From contig JAHCIO010000017.1 of NCBI GenBank assembly GCA_026129185.1, forward strand, positions 1-64,000: DNA of 64,000 nucleotides. The letters run 5' to 3'. Made by a program: the position numbers and the translations under genes. This DNA is from Promineifilum sp019695075. GTDB lineage: Bacteria > Chloroflexota > Anaerolineae > Promineifilales > Promineifilaceae. The notes under the pieces are model-generated. The model saw only the letters and a program-made list of their open reading frames with translations, was not told the DNA's origin and ran no database searches. Below are positions 36,651-48,731 of this stretch, piece after piece; the stretch's first letter is position 1, and each line of letters starts with the position of its first letter.

Positions 36651-37631
36651 CTAGCCGCGGGCGTCGGCGATGATGCGGTCGAGGAGGGCATCGTAAGCCG
36701 AGTCGACGCGCTGCGCTTCGGGGTGGGCGTCATACCAGGCGACGATCTCCCGCGCCCCCGCGGCAAAGGGAATCTCGGCGGCGAAGCCGGGCACGATGGT
36801 GCGGATCTTGCTGTTGTCGAAAGTGGTGTTGTGGGCCTTGTCGCCCAGGAGGCTGTCGCCCAGACCGGCGTCGTACGTGGCGATGGTCGTCGAGGGCACG
36901 TGGACGAGATCGGCCGTGAGGCCGGCGGCTTCGGCCAGCAGCCGGGCGATCTCGTTCCAGGTCAGCACTTCGTCAGAAGTGATGTGGTAGGCCTCGCCGA
37001 TGGCCCGCGGCTCGCCCAACAGGGGCACAAAGGCGCGGGCGAAGTCGCGGTGGTGGGTCAGCGTCCACAGCGATTCGCCGTCGTCGTGGATGAGAAGGGG
37101 CGCGCCGCGCCGCAGCCGGTCGAGAGTCGTGTAGCCGCCGTGGAAGGGCAGCAGCGTGGCGTCGTAGGTGTGCGACGGCCGGACGATGGTCGCCGGGAAG
37201 CCCTCGTCGCGGTAGGTCGCGGTCAGCATCGCCTCGCAGGCGGCCTTGTTGCGCGAGTACTGCCAGAAGGGGTTGTCCAGCGGCGTGTCCTCGGTGATGG
37301 GCAGGCGCTGGGGTGGCTTCTGGTAGGCCGAGGCCGAACTGATGAAGACGAACTGCCCCACCCGGCCGCGGAACAGCTCCAGATCGACGGCAATATGATC
37401 CGGCGTGAAGGCGATCCAATCGACGACGGCGTCGAAAGTGTGGCCGGCCAGGGCCGCGGCGGCCGAGGCCGGTTCGCGGATGTCGGCCGGCAACACGTGG
37501 GCCGCCGCCGGGATAGGCCGGAAGTCCGTCCGGCCGCGGTTAAGCAAATAGAGGTCGATGCCGGCGTCAACGGCCAGCGCCGTGCAGGCCGAACTGATGA
37601 TGCCGCTGCCGCCAATGAACAAAACTTTCAT
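36651..37631 (-). CDS. NAD-dependent epimerase/dehydratase (extended SDR)
   Basis: The 326-residue protein has the Rossmann motif GGSGIIS near the N-terminus, the acidic turn after LNRGR, and the catalytic YSRNK (YxxxK) with an upstream Ser in ISSASAY. Such enzymes act on nucleotide sugars or related substrates; the conserved THHRDFARAF and NTTFDNSKIR blocks resemble mRNA-binding-type and isoflavone-reductase-like SDRs, so the substrate is open. Its ATG overlaps the stop of the P450 gene by four bases (37628-37631), implying cotranslation and possibly a shared pathway. Confidence 0.88.
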   Translation of the reverse strand: MKVLFIGGSGIISSACTALAVDAGIDLYLLNRGRTDFRPIPAAAHVLPADIREPASAAAALAGHTFDAVVDWIAFTPDHIAVDLELFRGRVGQFVFISSASAYQKPPQRLPITEDTPLDNPFWQYSRNKAACEAMLTATYRDEGFPATIVRPSHTYDATLLPFHGGYTTLDRLRRGAPLLIHDDGESLWTLTHHRDFARAFVPLLGEPRAIGEAYHITSDEVLTWNEIARLLAEAAGLTADLVHVPSTTIATYDAGLGDSLLGDKAHNTTFDNSKIRTIVPGFAAEIPFAAGAREIVAWYDAHPEAQRVDSAYDALLDRIIADARG

Positions 37632-38935
37632 CGTCGCTTCTCCACCACCACGGGGACGCCCCCGCGCGGCCGTAGGGTTACCAGGGCGTGCCCCTCGATC
37701 GGCTCCGACCAGCAGGGGCTAAAGCGGAAGTGCTGGGTGATCGTGGGGATGATGATCAGGCTTTCCATCAGGGCGAAGTAGTTGCCGATGCACTGCCGCG
37801 CGCCGCCGCCGAAGGGGAAATAGGCAAAGCGCGGCCGGGCCGCCACCAGCTCCGGCGCGAAGCGGTCGGGGTCGAAGCGCTCCGGGTCGGGCCAGAAGTC
37901 CGGCCGGCGGTGGATGGTATAGGGACTCATGGCCACAATCGCCCCGGCGGGGATGTCGTAGCCGCCAATGACGTCGTCGGCCAGCGCCCGGCGGCTGATC
38001 GACCAGGCCGAAGGGTAGAGGCGCATGGCCTCTTGCACGACGCGGTCGGTGTAGACCAGCCGCGGGAAGTCGGCCATCGCCGGCGCGGCCCCGCCCAGCG
38101 TGTCTACCTCGGCTTCCAGCCGCGCGACGACCTGCGGCGACTGGGCCAGCAGATACCACGTCCAACTGAGGGTGTTGGCCGTCGTCTCATGGCCGGCCAC
38201 CAGCAGGGTCATGACCTCGTCGCGCACCTGCCGGTCGGGCATGGCGCTGCCGTCCTCGTAGCGGGCGTTGAGGAGCATCGTCAGCAGATCGTCGCGCTGG
38301 CGCTCCGGGTGGGCGCGGCGCTCGTCGATGATGGCAAAGACGATGGCGTCCAGTAGCTCCATCGCCTCGCGTACCTTGCGGTGGCGGGGCTTGCCGATGG
38401 TCACCATCGTGTCCATCGCCTCGCCGATGTCGTCGGCCCGGTCGCTGATGTCGTAGCCGAAGAGGGCCTGGGTGACGATGTCGAGCGTCAGGCGCATCAT
38501 CTCGCGGGCCATGTCCACCGGCTGGCCCGGCGGAACGGCCGCCAGCCGTTCAACGGTGCGATGGGTGGCGTCGATCATCAGCTGGGCGAAGGCGGGCAGG
38601 CTCCGGCGGTGGAAAGCGGGCTGGATGAGCCGCCGCTGCTCGCGCCAGAGCGGGTTCTCGCTGGTCAGCAACCCCTGCCCGGTCAGCGACTCCAGCATGT
38701 ATTTGTTGAGGTAGGTGTCCTTGTTGTAGTGCTGTCCGTTGGTCTGCAAGACGTGCTGGACGTAGTCGGGGTGATTGATAAGGTAAGCCGGCTCCACGGT
38801 GGAGCGATATTGCACGATGTCGCCGTAGGTCTCCGTCAGCCAGACGAAGAACCGCAGCGGGTTGCGAATCTCCTCGCGGCCGCCGCTGGCGCTGGGCGGG
38901 TGCTTCCTGCCATCTTGAACTGTCTCAACTGCCAT
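37628..38935 (-). CDS. Cytochrome P450
   Basis: The 435-residue soluble P450 has all the hallmarks: I-helix AGHETT (247-252), ExxR (E302-R305 in QEAMRLYP), and the heme loop FPFGGGARQCIG with the axial C382. The sequence resembles CYP102/CYP4-like long-chain hydroxylases more than the macrolide class; there is no fused reductase and no ferredoxin nearby. AGGAGG lies nine bases before the ATG at 38935. Coupled to the SDR gene. The 267-base divergent gap to aconitase (38936-39202) holds both promoters and nothing else recognisable. Confidence 0.94.
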   Translation of the reverse strand: MAVETVQDGRKHPPSASGGREEIRNPLRFFVWLTETYGDIVQYRSTVEPAYLINHPDYVQHVLQTNGQHYNKDTYLNKYMLESLTGQGLLTSENPLWREQRRLIQPAFHRRSLPAFAQLMIDATHRTVERLAAVPPGQPVDMAREMMRLTLDIVTQALFGYDISDRADDIGEAMDTMVTIGKPRHRKVREAMELLDAIVFAIIDERRAHPERQRDDLLTMLLNARYEDGSAMPDRQVRDEVMTLLVAGHETTANTLSWTWYLLAQSPQVVARLEAEVDTLGGAAPAMADFPRLVYTDRVVQEAMRLYPSAWSISRRALADDVIGGYDIPAGAIVAMSPYTIHRRPDFWPDPERFDPDRFAPELVAARPRFAYFPFGGGARQCIGNYFALMESLIIIPTITQHFRFSPCWSEPIEGHALVTLRPRGGVPVVVEKRR

Positions 38936-39084
38936 GACAAGCCTCCTGTCAACGATCGCCAGTCGTTGCGCTGAGCGGTTGGGCCGAACGACCTGCTCCC
39001 TCTACGCACAAACCGAAGGCCGGGTCGCGCCCTTGTCGCCGGCTACTCGACCAGCCGACAAGTTTCCCGGCCAAAGAATTGGGC

Positions 39085-39090
39085 TATAAT
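39085..39090 (+). promoter_or_regulatory. -10 box TATAAT of the aconitase operon
   Basis: A perfect TATAAT in GGGCTATAATTGCC lies 112 bases before the ATG at 39203. No good -35 is visible at the expected distance. Confidence 0.5.
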
Positions 39091-39202
39091 TGCCTCGCTT
39101 CTATCATAGCATAGACAGCGCGATGCCCGTAACAGGCAGGATTATACAACGTTCGTCTGTGCGCGGGCGCGGAAGCGCACAGCGACAAGACCGAGGTACA
39201 CC

Positions 39203-41899
<2,697 letters not shown>

Positions 41900-41916
41900 A
41901 CGACCGAGGAGCGAGC

Positions 41917-43131
<1,215 letters not shown>

Positions 43132-43178
43132 TCGCCCTCGCACAATGCACTCATCATTTGAATGACAAGGAGACAATC

Positions 43179-43358
43179 ATGAACCACGATCACGACATGG
43201 AACCCGACATGCTGGCCGAGACCGAGATGTTTGCCATCTGGCGCAACGAGGAGGAAGACGGCTACATGTATCACCTCGAATTGGGCGGGGTGACGCTGCA
43301 TATGACCCCGGAAGAATGGGAGGAGTTGGTTCTACTGGTTCGTCAGGCCTCGGCCTAA
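43179..43358 (+). CDS. Small acidic protein of unknown function (59 residues)
   Basis: The protein starts MNHDHDMEPDML and continues with FAIWRNEEEDGYMYHLEL, then GGVTLHMTPEEWEELVLLV. It is strongly acidic with a short His-rich head and no membrane segment. AAGGAG lies seven bases before the ATG, a strong site, and the radC gene begins four bases after the stop, so expression is likely. I do not recognise a family. The strand-strand-helix pattern (predicted from residue alternation) would suit a small regulatory or adaptor protein. Confidence 0.7.
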   Translation: MNHDHDMEPDMLAETEMFAIWRNEEEDGYMYHLELGGVTLHMTPEEWEELVLLVRQASA

Positions 43359-43362
43359 GACG

Positions 43363-44088
43363 ATGACCGCCGTGAAAGTCGGCGACGGCTCGGCCATCTA
43401 TGTCCCGATGATTCGGGACATGGCCGACACGGATCGACCGCGTGAGCGCCTCATCCAGAGCGGAGCCGAGGCGCTTTCGACGGCCGAACTGTTGGCCATT
43501 GTGATCCGCAGCGGGCTAGCGGGCGAGAATGTTCTGCGCCTGGCCGAGCGGCTGCTCATCCAATTCGACCACCTGCCCGGCCTGGCGCGGGCCAGCGTGA
43601 CGGAGTTAACCACCGTCAACGGCATTGGCCCGGCCAAGGCGGCGGAGATCAAGGCGGCGCTGGAGATCGGCCGGCGGCTGGTAGCCAGCGCGCCGGAGGA
43701 ACGGCCGCGCGTCACCACGCCCGACGACGCCTTTCATCTGCTTAAGTCGGAGATGATGTTCCAGGAGCAGGAGCATCTGCGGCTCATCCTGCTGGACACG
43801 CGCAACAGCGTCCTGCGCACGCCGACGCTCTACGTCGGCAGCCTCAACACCTCGGTCGTGCGCGTCGGCGAGCTGTTCCGTGCCGCCATCCGCGAGAACG
43901 CCGCCGCGCTCATCGTCGCCCACAACCACCCCTCCGGCGACCCGGCCCCCTCGCCGGAAGACATCAACGTGACCCGGCAGATCGTCCAGGCGGGCAAATT
44001 GCTCGACGTGGCCGTGCTTGACCACATCATCATCGGTCACGGCCGGTTTGTGTCGCTGAAGCAGCGAGGATTGGGCTTCGACCGCTAG
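43363..44088 (+). CDS. radC: RadC family JAMM-domain protein
   Basis: The 241-residue protein has the N-terminal UPF0758 helix region (RPRERLIQSGAEALSTAELLA, split here by eye), a helix-hairpin-helix (TTVNGIGPAKAAEI) and the JAMM metal site: E170, H187 and H189 in AHNHPSGDPAPSPED, D200. The DNA-repair name is historical; the biochemical role is unsettled. It follows the 59-residue gene by four bases. Confidence 0.93.
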   Translation: MTAVKVGDGSAIYVPMIRDMADTDRPRERLIQSGAEALSTAELLAIVIRSGLAGENVLRLAERLLIQFDHLPGLARASVTELTTVNGIGPAKAAEIKAALEIGRRLVASAPEERPRVTTPDDAFHLLKSEMMFQEQEHLRLILLDTRNSVLRTPTLYVGSLNTSVVRVGELFRAAIRENAAALIVAHNHPSGDPAPSPEDINVTRQIVQAGKLLDVAVLDHIIIGHGRFVSLKQRGLGFDR

Positions 44089-44095
44089 GCGCAGT

Positions 44096-45364
44096 CTACT
44101 CGACGATGAGGGCCACGTCCGACACCTCCGTCGTGAAGGTGTGGCCCGACCCCACCAGCGTCACGCTCTCGATGTAGCGCGGCGGCAGGAAGCCCTGCAC
44201 GGCCAATTCCTGGATGAGATCGGCATCGTAGAAGAAGAATTGCCCCAAGGGCACGCGCTCGTGGGGCCGCTGGACAACGGCACAGGAGATGCACGCGCCC
44301 GGCGTCAGATTGTCGTCAATCGCCCCCTGGGCGAAGAAGCCGTGCTGCCAGACGCGGCTGACGCCACTATCGTCAATGTAGTTGATGATGACAAACAGCG
44401 GGCACTCGCTACCCTGCACGCCACACACGCCCAGGCTCTGCGTCACAATCCGTAGCGTGGCCGACAGGCGCAACGAGTCGTAGCCGGACACGTCCTGGTT
44501 GATCGACTGTGTCACACGCACGTCGGCATGGCCGAGGCCTTCACGGGTGAAGCGCAACACCGGGTTGCGGCCGATGGCGGTGACGCTCGTCTCCCCCCTG
44601 GGCTGGTCGGTCAGTTCCACCTGCCAGGCGAACGAGGCCCAGTTGTCGAGGCCCTCGCTGAAATCGCCGTTGCGGACGAGGTCGCGGGCCGGGTCGAGCG
44701 GGCCGGTCGGCGGCGCGCCGGCGGCGATCTCGACGCGCTCCCCCTGGCTGATGGTCAACGTCTCGCCCATCGCCGACACGACGGCCGCGCCCTCGCTCTG
44801 GACGGTGATCTGCGTCGCGTCGCTGCTTACTTCGATGGTGTAGCGGCCGGGGTCGCGGATGTCGGCCGTGCCCTGGGGCGTGGTCAGGGTCATGCTCACC
44901 GGCCGCCCCTCGAAGGGGGGCAGGAAGAAGCGCGCCTGCCCGGCCTGCACCTCCAGCGCGAGCACAAATGACTGGTCGCTGCGCCGGAAACGGGGCGCGG
45001 TGGCCTGGGCCAGGCGGGCGGTCGAGTTGCCGGAGAGTTGCAGCACGGCCAGCGGCTCGTCCACGTCCGGCGGCATGACGTTGATGAGAGCGGAGGCGGT
45101 CGTGTCCGTCTGGATGGTCGTCGCCCCCTCAACCGACTGCGGCGGCTCGCCGACGAGCACGGCCCGACGCGGCCCGTTGTCGGCGTTGATGCCCACCGTG
45201 CCCTGGTTGGCCTGGACGGTGATGTCCAGCGGTTGGGTGGCGTTCTGCAGGAAGGCGCTCAGGCTCAGCGGCGCGGCCACGCCCAGGAAGAGGCAGACGA
45301 AGAAGCTGCCGAAGAGGATGAGCCAGGCCAGGCGCTGCCGGCTAAAGCGATGGCCGTCGGTCAT
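44096..45364 (-). CDS. FecR-like membrane-anchored protein with a C-terminal beta-sandwich
   Basis: The 422-residue protein has one N-terminal membrane helix (LAWLILFGSFFVCLFLGVAA), then a FecR-like beta-domain (~40-230: VQANQGTVGINADNG ... VSMTLTTPQGTADIRDPGRY ... ITVQSEGAAVV, GERVEIAAG). A galactose-binding-like C-terminal domain (~240-422) begins LVRNGDFSEGLDNWASF. It should act outside the membrane. No sigma factor or TonB partner is nearby, so a FecR-type signalling role is unlikely. Its ATG overlaps the stop of the acylphosphatase gene (ATGA). Confidence 0.8.
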   Translation of the reverse strand: MTDGHRFSRQRLAWLILFGSFFVCLFLGVAAPLSLSAFLQNATQPLDITVQANQGTVGINADNGPRRAVLVGEPPQSVEGATTIQTDTTASALINVMPPDVDEPLAVLQLSGNSTARLAQATAPRFRRSDQSFVLALEVQAGQARFFLPPFEGRPVSMTLTTPQGTADIRDPGRYTIEVSSDATQITVQSEGAAVVSAMGETLTISQGERVEIAAGAPPTGPLDPARDLVRNGDFSEGLDNWASFAWQVELTDQPRGETSVTAIGRNPVLRFTREGLGHADVRVTQSINQDVSGYDSLRLSATLRIVTQSLGVCGVQGSECPLFVIINYIDDSGVSRVWQHGFFAQGAIDDNLTPGACISCAVVQRPHERVPLGQFFFYDADLIQELAVQGFLPPRYIESVTLVGSGHTFTTEVSDVALIVE

Positions 45365-45651
45365 ACGTGGCGAACCTGGAAATCGGTGAAGGCTCCGCTG
45401 GCATCCGTCCACACGCTATCGACGCGCTCGACGCGGGCCGAAGGGGAGCCGCGATGCAGGAAGGCCAACAGTTGGCGCAACGACTCTTCCGGCCCCTCGG
45501 CGACGACGCGCACCGTGCCGTCAGGCTGGTTAGCGACCCAGCCCACCAGGCCCAGACGCAGCGCTGTCTGCCAGGTGTATTGTCGGAAGTAGACCCCCTG
45601 CACGAGACCGTGGACGGTAGCCTCCAAGCAAGACGGTGGCGGCGATGACAT
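45361..45651 (-). CDS. acyP: Acylphosphatase
   Basis: The 96-residue protein hydrolyses acyl-phosphates. The catalytic arginine is in GLVQGVYFRQYT and the asparagine in GWVANQPDGTV; GPEESLRQLLAFLHRG follows as expected. ATG 45651 is the only start compatible with a TATAAT box that ends seven bases upstream, which implies a leaderless mRNA. It is the first gene of a two-gene unit with the FecR-like gene. Confidence 0.94.
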   Translation of the reverse strand: MSSPPPSCLEATVHGLVQGVYFRQYTWQTALRLGLVGWVANQPDGTVRVVAEGPEESLRQLLAFLHRGSPSARVERVDSVWTDASGAFTDFQVRHV

Positions 45652-45658
45652 GAAGGGA

Positions 45659-45664
45659 ATTATA
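45659..45664 (-). promoter_or_regulatory. -10 box TATAAT for a probable leaderless acyP transcript
   Basis: TATAAT on the minus strand ends seven bases before the ATG at 45651; no Shine-Dalgarno sequence intervenes. Confidence 0.6.
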
Positions 45665-45700
45665 GCGCGGTCGGCGGGTTCGGCTATCGTTGGGCCACTA

Positions 45701-45755
45701 GTAGCACAGCCTGTCAGGCTGTCTTCGCCGGCCACAGCCTGACAGGCTGGGCTAC
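45701..45755. repeat. Dispersed palindromic repeat, copy 1
   Basis: Left arm 45701-45722 (starts GTAGCACAGCCTG) and right arm 45734-45755 are inverted copies, 21 of 22 positions paired, around an 11-base spacer. A second copy with the same arm length and spacer is at 56203-56257. It lies between the pyrD stop and the acyP promoter. Confidence 0.75.
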
Positions 45756-45781
45756 AGAAACCCTGTCTAGCGGTCGGCGGT

Positions 45782-46828
45782 CTACCCCGCCAGCCCACGC
45801 AGAATGCGGCCGGGCAGACGCGGGCCGGCGTAGATGAGGCCGCTGTAGAGCTGCACGACGGCCGCGCCCGCGTCCAGCTTCTCGCGCGCGTCGTCGGCCG
45901 AGGCGATGCCGCCCACACCGATGATGGGCAGCGCCCCGCCCGTCCGGTGGTGAATGGCGGCGATCAGCTCGGTACTGCGGGCGCGCAATGGCCGGCCGCT
46001 CAGCCCGCCTGTTTCGGTCGCCCGCGGGTCGCGTAGCCCATCGCGGGCCAGCGTCGTGTTGGTGGCGATGACGCCGGCCACCCCGGCGGCCGTCAGCGCT
46101 GCCAGAACCTCGTCCAGTTCCTCCCCGCTCAGGTCGGGAGCGATCTTGACCCACAACGGCTTAGGCAGGCTGCCGGTTCGCGCCGCCAGGGCGCGGCTCT
46201 CGGCCATCAGCGCGGCCAGCAGGCTCTCCAGATGGCGCCCGCCCTGCAACGCGCGCAATCCAGGTGTGTTGGGCGAACTGATGTTGACGGCCAGGTAGTC
46301 GGCCAGCTCGTAGACAGCGCGCATGACGGCCACGTAATCGTCCGCGGCGTTTTCCAAGGGCGTCTCCTTCTGCTTGCCCAGGCTGACGCCGAGCACGTAG
46401 TCGCGCGGCCGGGCTGAGAGGGCGCGCAGGCGGGGCACGGCCGCAACCACGCCGCCGTTGGGGAAGCCCATACGGTTGATGAGCGCCGCGTCGGCCGGCA
46501 AGCGGAAGATGCGCGGCCGGGGGTTGCCCGCCTGCGGCCGGGGTGTCAGCGTGCCCACCTCGACGTGGCCAAAGCCCAGCGCCGCCAACCCGGCAACCAC
46601 GCGCGCGTCCTTGTCGAAGCCGGCGGCCATGCCCAGCGGGTTGGGGAAGCGCAGCGGGCCGATCTGCACCGGCAGCGCCGGCAACCGGCCGGCAATGCGC
46701 CGCAGCGCCAGGCGGCCGGCGGGCGTGGCCTGCGCCAGGGTCAGGGCAGCCAGGGTGCGCTCGTGGGCCGTCTCCGGGTCGAAACGCTTGAAGACGGGAA
46801 AGAGCAGTTGGGTGTAGAGATCAGCCAT
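45782..46828 (-). CDS. pyrD: Dihydroorotate dehydrogenase (quinone), class 2
   Basis: The 348-residue membrane-associated flavoenzyme oxidises dihydroorotate to orotate and passes electrons to quinone. It has the class 2 N-terminal helix (LYTQLLFPVFKRFDPETAHE), FMN-site FPNPLGMAAGFDK, the catalytic Ser region NISSPNTPGLR and GVGGIASADDA. It is the last gene of an operon with GlpD, overlapping it by eight bases. No other pyr gene is near. The gap that follows holds the palindromic repeat. Confidence 0.95.
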   Translation of the reverse strand: MADLYTQLLFPVFKRFDPETAHERTLAALTLAQATPAGRLALRRIAGRLPALPVQIGPLRFPNPLGMAAGFDKDARVVAGLAALGFGHVEVGTLTPRPQAGNPRPRIFRLPADAALINRMGFPNGGVVAAVPRLRALSARPRDYVLGVSLGKQKETPLENAADDYVAVMRAVYELADYLAVNISSPNTPGLRALQGGRHLESLLAALMAESRALAARTGSLPKPLWVKIAPDLSGEELDEVLAALTAAGVAGVIATNTTLARDGLRDPRATETGGLSGRPLRARSTELIAAIHHRTGGALPIIGVGGIASADDAREKLDAGAAVVQLYSGLIYAGPRLPGRILRGLAG

Positions 46829-48731
46829 GGCCGGCCCTCTCGCGGTGGCGGCTCAGCAGCCAGAGAACGATCAACAGCAATGCCGCGGCCAGCAGCGCGG
46901 CCGCGCCGCGCCGTTGCCGCGTCCGGCCGCGCGCCTGTCGCTCGACAGCAGCTTGCTCCCGCTCAACCCGCGACGTGGCCAGCAGCGCGTGCCAGTCGGG
47001 GATATCGCGCCGGTCGGGCAGAGCATAGGCGGCGGCAATCAGGCGCCGGTAGCGGCGCTCCTCGTCCGCCCAGCGGGCGTCGTCCCAACCCAACTCCGGC
47101 TGAGCGATGGCGCGGACGTGGGGCATGAGGTCGCCGCCGCCGCGCGGCAGCAGCAGCCCCAGCCGCACCCGCCGCAGCAGCAGGTCATCCAGGTGGGCCA
47201 CGCCCTCGGCGCGCGCCGCCCAACGCAGTTCGGCCCACAGCGCCGTCGTGCCGGGGATGGCTTCCAGGTCGCCCGGCCCGGCCGCGGCCAGCAGATCAGC
47301 CGCCTCGCGGCCGTGGCGGCCCAGTAGCCGGCGGCGCGTTTCCTCCGGCAAGCGTTCGCCGCCAGGCAGTGGGGCGGATGTGGCCTCGTCGCCGCCGGCC
47401 GCGGCCTCGGCCGCCGTCCACAGCACCGGCGCGTCCTCGTGCAGGCGGGCCAGCCGCGCCTCGCCGTCGTCCAGCCGGCCGCAGACCTGCTCCAGCGCCT
47501 GGCGGCCGATCTGGCGGAAGGTCGTCAGCTTGCCGCCGGTCACGGTCAGAAGCCCCGCCTCCTGCCAGACGACGTGATCGCGCGACTCCTCGGACGGATC
47601 GACCTTGCCGCTGCCGATGACCGGCCGGATGCCGGCAAAGGTGGCGCTGATGTCGTCGAGCGTCAGTCCCAGGGCCGGAAACTGGGCCGTGACGGCGGCC
47701 ATGAGGTAGGCCACCTCGTCGCCGGTGATGCTGGGGTCGGCGTCCAGCGGCGGCGGGCAATCGACGTCGGTCGTGCCCAGCAGGGTGACGCCCTCCCAGG
47801 GGAAGGCGAAGACCGGCCGCCCATCGACCGGATGCATGAAGCTGATCGCCTGGGCTACGGGGAAGCGCCAGGCGGGAAAGACGAGGTGGCTGCCGCGCAG
47901 GGGTCGCAGGCGCGCCTCCGCGCCGACCTGCCCACGCAGGAAGTCGGCCCACGCGCCGGTGGCGTTGATGACGGCGCGGGCGCGGACGTCGACCGGCGTC
48001 CGCGCGACTTCGTCGCCGGACGTGTCTACCAGCCGGACGCCGACGATCTCGCCGGCGGCGTCGCGCAGCAGTTCCTTGGCGCGCGCGTAGTTCAGCGCCA
48101 ACACCTGGCGTTCGTCGTCGCCCTCTCCCGGCGACTCCTCACCGCCCGGCGAAAAGCCGTCGGCGGCCCCGCCGTCTACGGCGGCCCCGCCGTCTACGGC
48201 CTCGCGGATGAGCCGCAACACCAGGCGGGCGTCGTCGGTCTGGGCGTCGTTGTACTGAAAGCCGCCGCGCAGGCCGGTCGGGGAGATATAGGGGGCCAAC
48301 ATCTGGAAGTCGGCCGGGCTGTAGTAGCGGTGGCTCCATTGCAGGGCCATCAGGTCATAGACGGCCAGGCCCGCGCCATAGACAAGCTGCCCCGCGCCGT
48401 CGCCCTCATATTGCGCCAGCAGAAAGCCCAGCGGATGCACCAGCCCCGCCCCTTCGGCCAAGAGCTGTTCGCGCCCCTGCACCGACGCCCGTGTCAGGCC
48501 GACCTGGCCGGTGCGCAGATAGCGCAGGCCGCCATGCACCAGCTTCGACGAGCGGCTCGACGTGCCCCAGGCGAAGTCGCGCTGCTCCACCAGCAGCGCC
48601 CGCAGGCCCAGCCGTGCCGCCTCGTGAAGGATGCCCGCGCCGGTGATGCCGCCGCCGACAATGACGATGTCCCACTCAGCGCGGAGCTGTTGCCAGGCCC
48701 GCGCCCGCCAGGCCGCATTCCAGGGTGTCAT
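46821..48731 (-). CDS. glpD: Aerobic glycerol-3-phosphate dehydrogenase with C-terminal membrane anchor
   Basis: The 636-residue FAD enzyme oxidises glycerol-3-phosphate to DHAP and reduces quinone. It has the dinucleotide fold VIVGGGITGAGI, the SSRSSKLVHGGLRYL block, and SHLVFPAW and TTFRQIGRQAL segments. Two oddities: an insertion rich in Gly/Asp/Ser around residues 178-210, encoded partly by an 18-bp tandem repeat, and an added C-terminal helix (GAAALLAAALLLIVLWLL) that would anchor it in the membrane. Its ATG overlaps the stop of the upstream flavoprotein gene (ATGA) and its end overlaps pyrD. Confidence 0.94.
   Translation of the reverse strand: MTPWNAAWRARAWQQLRAEWDIVIVGGGITGAGILHEAARLGLRALLVEQRDFAWGTSSRSSKLVHGGLRYLRTGQVGLTRASVQGREQLLAEGAGLVHPLGFLLAQYEGDGAGQLVYGAGLAVYDLMALQWSHRYYSPADFQMLAPYISPTGLRGGFQYNDAQTDDARLVLRLIREAVDGGAAVDGGAADGFSPGGEESPGEGDDERQVLALNYARAKELLRDAAGEIVGVRLVDTSGDEVARTPVDVRARAVINATGAWADFLRGQVGAEARLRPLRGSHLVFPAWRFPVAQAISFMHPVDGRPVFAFPWEGVTLLGTTDVDCPPPLDADPSITGDEVAYLMAAVTAQFPALGLTLDDISATFAGIRPVIGSGKVDPSEESRDHVVWQEAGLLTVTGGKLTTFRQIGRQALEQVCGRLDDGEARLARLHEDAPVLWTAAEAAAGGDEATSAPLPGGERLPEETRRRLLGRHGREAADLLAAAGPGDLEAIPGTTALWAELRWAARAEGVAHLDDLLLRRVRLGLLLPRGGGDLMPHVRAIAQPELGWDDARWADEERRYRRLIAAAYALPDRRDIPDWHALLATSRVEREQAAVERQARGRTRQRRGAAALLAAALLLIVLWLLSRHRERAGHG
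48163..48198 (-). repeat. Perfect 18-bp tandem duplication inside glpD
   Basis: GCGGCCCCGCCGTCTACG occurs twice head to tail (48163-48180, 48181-48198). It encodes a repeated Ala-Val-Asp-Gly-Gly-Ala in the Gly/Asp-rich insertion. It keeps the reading frame and may vary in copy number by slippage. Confidence 0.85.

Noticed and set aside
36007..38935. A secondary-metabolite gene cluster around the P450
   Set aside because: No polyketide, peptide or terpene synthase is present; one P450 and one SDR are not enough.
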